This document shows, one piece after another, positions 30,032 through 31,164 of a stretch of DNA of 31,164 bases. A program made the position numbers and the translations under genes. The stretch spans positions 1 through 31,164 of the forward strand of contig CAYOXX010000030.1 of the NCBI GenBank assembly GCA_964408025.1, given 5' to 3'. The DNA is from CAYOXX01 sp964408025. Its GTDB lineage: Bacteria > Acidobacteriota > DATKUA01. Each line of letters begins with the position of its first letter. Position 1 is the stretch's first letter. Below the pieces are notes generated by a model, which was not told where the DNA came from, searched no databases, and was given only the letters and a program-made list of their open reading frames with translations.

Positions 30032-30961
30032 ATGAGAATCCTGATCGCTGAAGACGACGCGGTATCGAGGCGGCTCCTCGAAGCGACGCTGGCCAAGTGG
30101 GGCTACGAGGTGGTGGTCTGCCGCGACGGCGCCGAGGCCTGGGAGATCGTCCAACAGAATGACGCTCCCAATCTGCTGATCCTCGACTGGATGATGCCGG
30201 GCATGGACGGCGTAGAGGTCTGCCGCCGCATCCGGCTGCGCGAGGGTCTGGAGTACGCCTACATCATCATGCTGACGGCCAAGGGCCAAAAGGAGGACGT
30301 GCTGGAGGGGCTCGGCGCCGGCGCCGACGACTACATAACCAAGCCGTTCGTCACGCGGGAGCTGAAGCTGCGGCTGCGCGCCGGGCGGCGCATTCTCGAG
30401 CTGCAGTCGGCACTGATCGCCGCCCGCGACAGGCTTACGGAGCTCGCCACCCACGATCCCCTCACGGGACTCTGGAACCGTACGGCGATCCTCGAGACCC
30501 TCCGGAACGACATCAATCGTTCGCGGCGCGAGAAGAGCCCGCTGGCCATCATCATGGCCGACCTCGACCACTTCAAGTTGGTTAACGACACCCTCGGTCA
30601 CCTGGCCGGCGACGCCGTGCTGCGCGAGGCGGCCAAGCGGATGCGGTCGGTGGCTCGCCCCTACGATGGCATCGCCCGCTACGGCGGCGAGGAATTTCTT
30701 TTCATCGTCCCTGGCAGTGACGCCGCGGGAGGAGCGGAGCTGGCCGAGAGGATCCGCCTGCGCCTACGCGAGAGCCCCCTGGACACCTCGGAGGGTATGA
30801 TAAGGCTCACTATCAGCCTTGGCGTCACTTCAAACGCCGGTATCGAAGACGCCAACGCCGAGACGCTCCTGCGCACCGCCGACCTGGCGCTCTACCGGGC
30901 CAAGAATGCCGGCCGCGACCGGGTCGTGGTGGCCTCAGCCAAAGAGGTTGCCGTCGGTTGA
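30032..30961 (+). CDS. REC-GGDEF diguanylate cyclase response regulator
   Basis: A 309-residue response regulator that makes cyclic-di-GMP from two GTP. The REC domain (about 1-120) has the DD pair at residues 8-9, phospho-accepting Asp52 in LDWMMPGMDG and Lys in YITKPF. A short helical linker leads to the GGDEF domain (about 135-300), with DPLTGLWNR, DLDHFK..ND and GGEEF at 218-222, so it should be active. The RxxD inhibitory site (RPYD) lies five residues before GGEEF, so product feedback inhibition is expected. It resembles PleD/WspR-type cyclases. Placed right after the Hpt-ending hybrid kinase, it is its likely partner. Confidence 0.95.
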   Translation: MRILIAEDDAVSRRLLEATLAKWGYEVVVCRDGAEAWEIVQQNDAPNLLILDWMMPGMDGVEVCRRIRLREGLEYAYIIMLTAKGQKEDVLEGLGAGADDYITKPFVTRELKLRLRAGRRILELQSALIAARDRLTELATHDPLTGLWNRTAILETLRNDINRSRREKSPLAIIMADLDHFKLVNDTLGHLAGDAVLREAAKRMRSVARPYDGIARYGGEEFLFIVPGSDAAGGAELAERIRLRLRESPLDTSEGMIRLTISLGVTSNAGIEDANAETLLRTADLALYRAKNAGRDRVVVASAKEVAVG

Positions 30962-30980
30962 GGACTGCGGAAACGTTAGT

Positions 30981-31040
30981 GGCGGACAGGAATGTCCGCC
31001 CTCCTACACAAAAACAGGAGGCTGGGCATTCCTGCCCGGC
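30981..31040. repeat. 60-bp compound palindromic repeat
   Basis: Three nested hairpins: GGCGGACA-GGAA-TGTCCGCC (30981-31000, perfect), CTCCT...AGGAG (31001-31005 and 31016-31020), and GCTGGGCA-TTCC-TGCCCGGC (31021-31040, one G:T pair). The left arm and the reverse complement of the right arm match at 15 of 20 positions, so the whole block is also one long palindrome. This is the form of an intergenic REP/BIME-like element. It lies 20 bases after the stop codon of the diguanylate cyclase gene and could also end transcription from either side. The sequence 31041-31164 shows nothing I can assign. Confidence 0.6.
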
Positions 31041-31164
31041 GCGAATTCAAGCGACAAATACTCTAGAGGTATTGGTCTTACCTTTTCACATCTCGACCTT
31101 TCGCGCGGGTAGCCCGGATTTTGCACAGAAGAGTAGCGGCGAACCCTGTAATCCCTTATAATCG

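Overview
The window looks like chromosomal DNA from a GC-rich, Gram-negative-type bacterium. A lipoprotein with a lipobox, a signal-peptide protein, strong Shine-Dalgarno sites and ordinary bacterial promoters support this. A PASTA-free Ser/Thr kinase joined to a TolB-like propeller, a very large REC-PAS-HK-REC-REC-Hpt hybrid kinase and a two-subunit GcvP-type enzyme would fit an uncultured lineage near Acidobacteriota, Gemmatimonadota or the FCB/Latescibacteria groups. That placement is inference only. I see no rRNA, tRNA, CRISPR, transposase, phage gene or replication origin.

Left part (1-3458): a 5'-truncated homocysteine S-methyltransferase fragment abuts the end of an OPT-family transporter gene. 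The transporter is divergent from a small YHS-like membrane protein. Their shared intergenic region holds two back-to-back promoters, a GC-rich inverted repeat and a 12-bp perfect palindrome. A secreted DUF1579 protein follows.

First metabolic block (3624-6958): an LsrF-like class I aldolase, a fused class II aldolase/short-chain dehydrogenase of the RhaD/RhaE type and a VOC-domain protein form an apparent operon. The set suggests sugar-phosphate or ketose breakdown, but no kinase, isomerase or transporter is present. Next is a housekeeping operon (7161-10088): a D-2-hydroxyacid dehydrogenase, folD, coaE and queD, tightly packed and overlapping. A 53-aa membrane protein (10215-10376) and an Mth938-like protein follow.

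Minus-strand block (10792-15446): an FGE/SUMF1-fold lipoprotein without the catalytic cysteine pair, an overlapping MNT-HEPN pair with its own promoter, and a membrane Ser/Thr kinase with a long propeller.

Second metabolic block (15774-24716): from a good sigma70-type promoter run two SDR dehydrogenases, a divergent GcvPA/GcvPB-like PLP enzyme and an AcoX-like ATP-NAD kinase family protein. After a 350-bp gap come a class 3 aldehyde dehydrogenase and a DUF362 protein. A convergent MmgE/PrpD gene closes the block. The first five genes are the best candidate for an undescribed pathway: a glycine-decarboxylase-like enzyme without GcvT, GcvH or Lpd nearby, packed with dehydrogenases and an AcoX relative.

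Right part (26413-31164): a hybrid histidine kinase ending in an Hpt domain, followed 49 bp later by a REC-GGDEF diguanylate cyclase, probably one phosphorelay controlling cyclic-di-GMP. Downstream is a 60-bp compound palindromic repeat.
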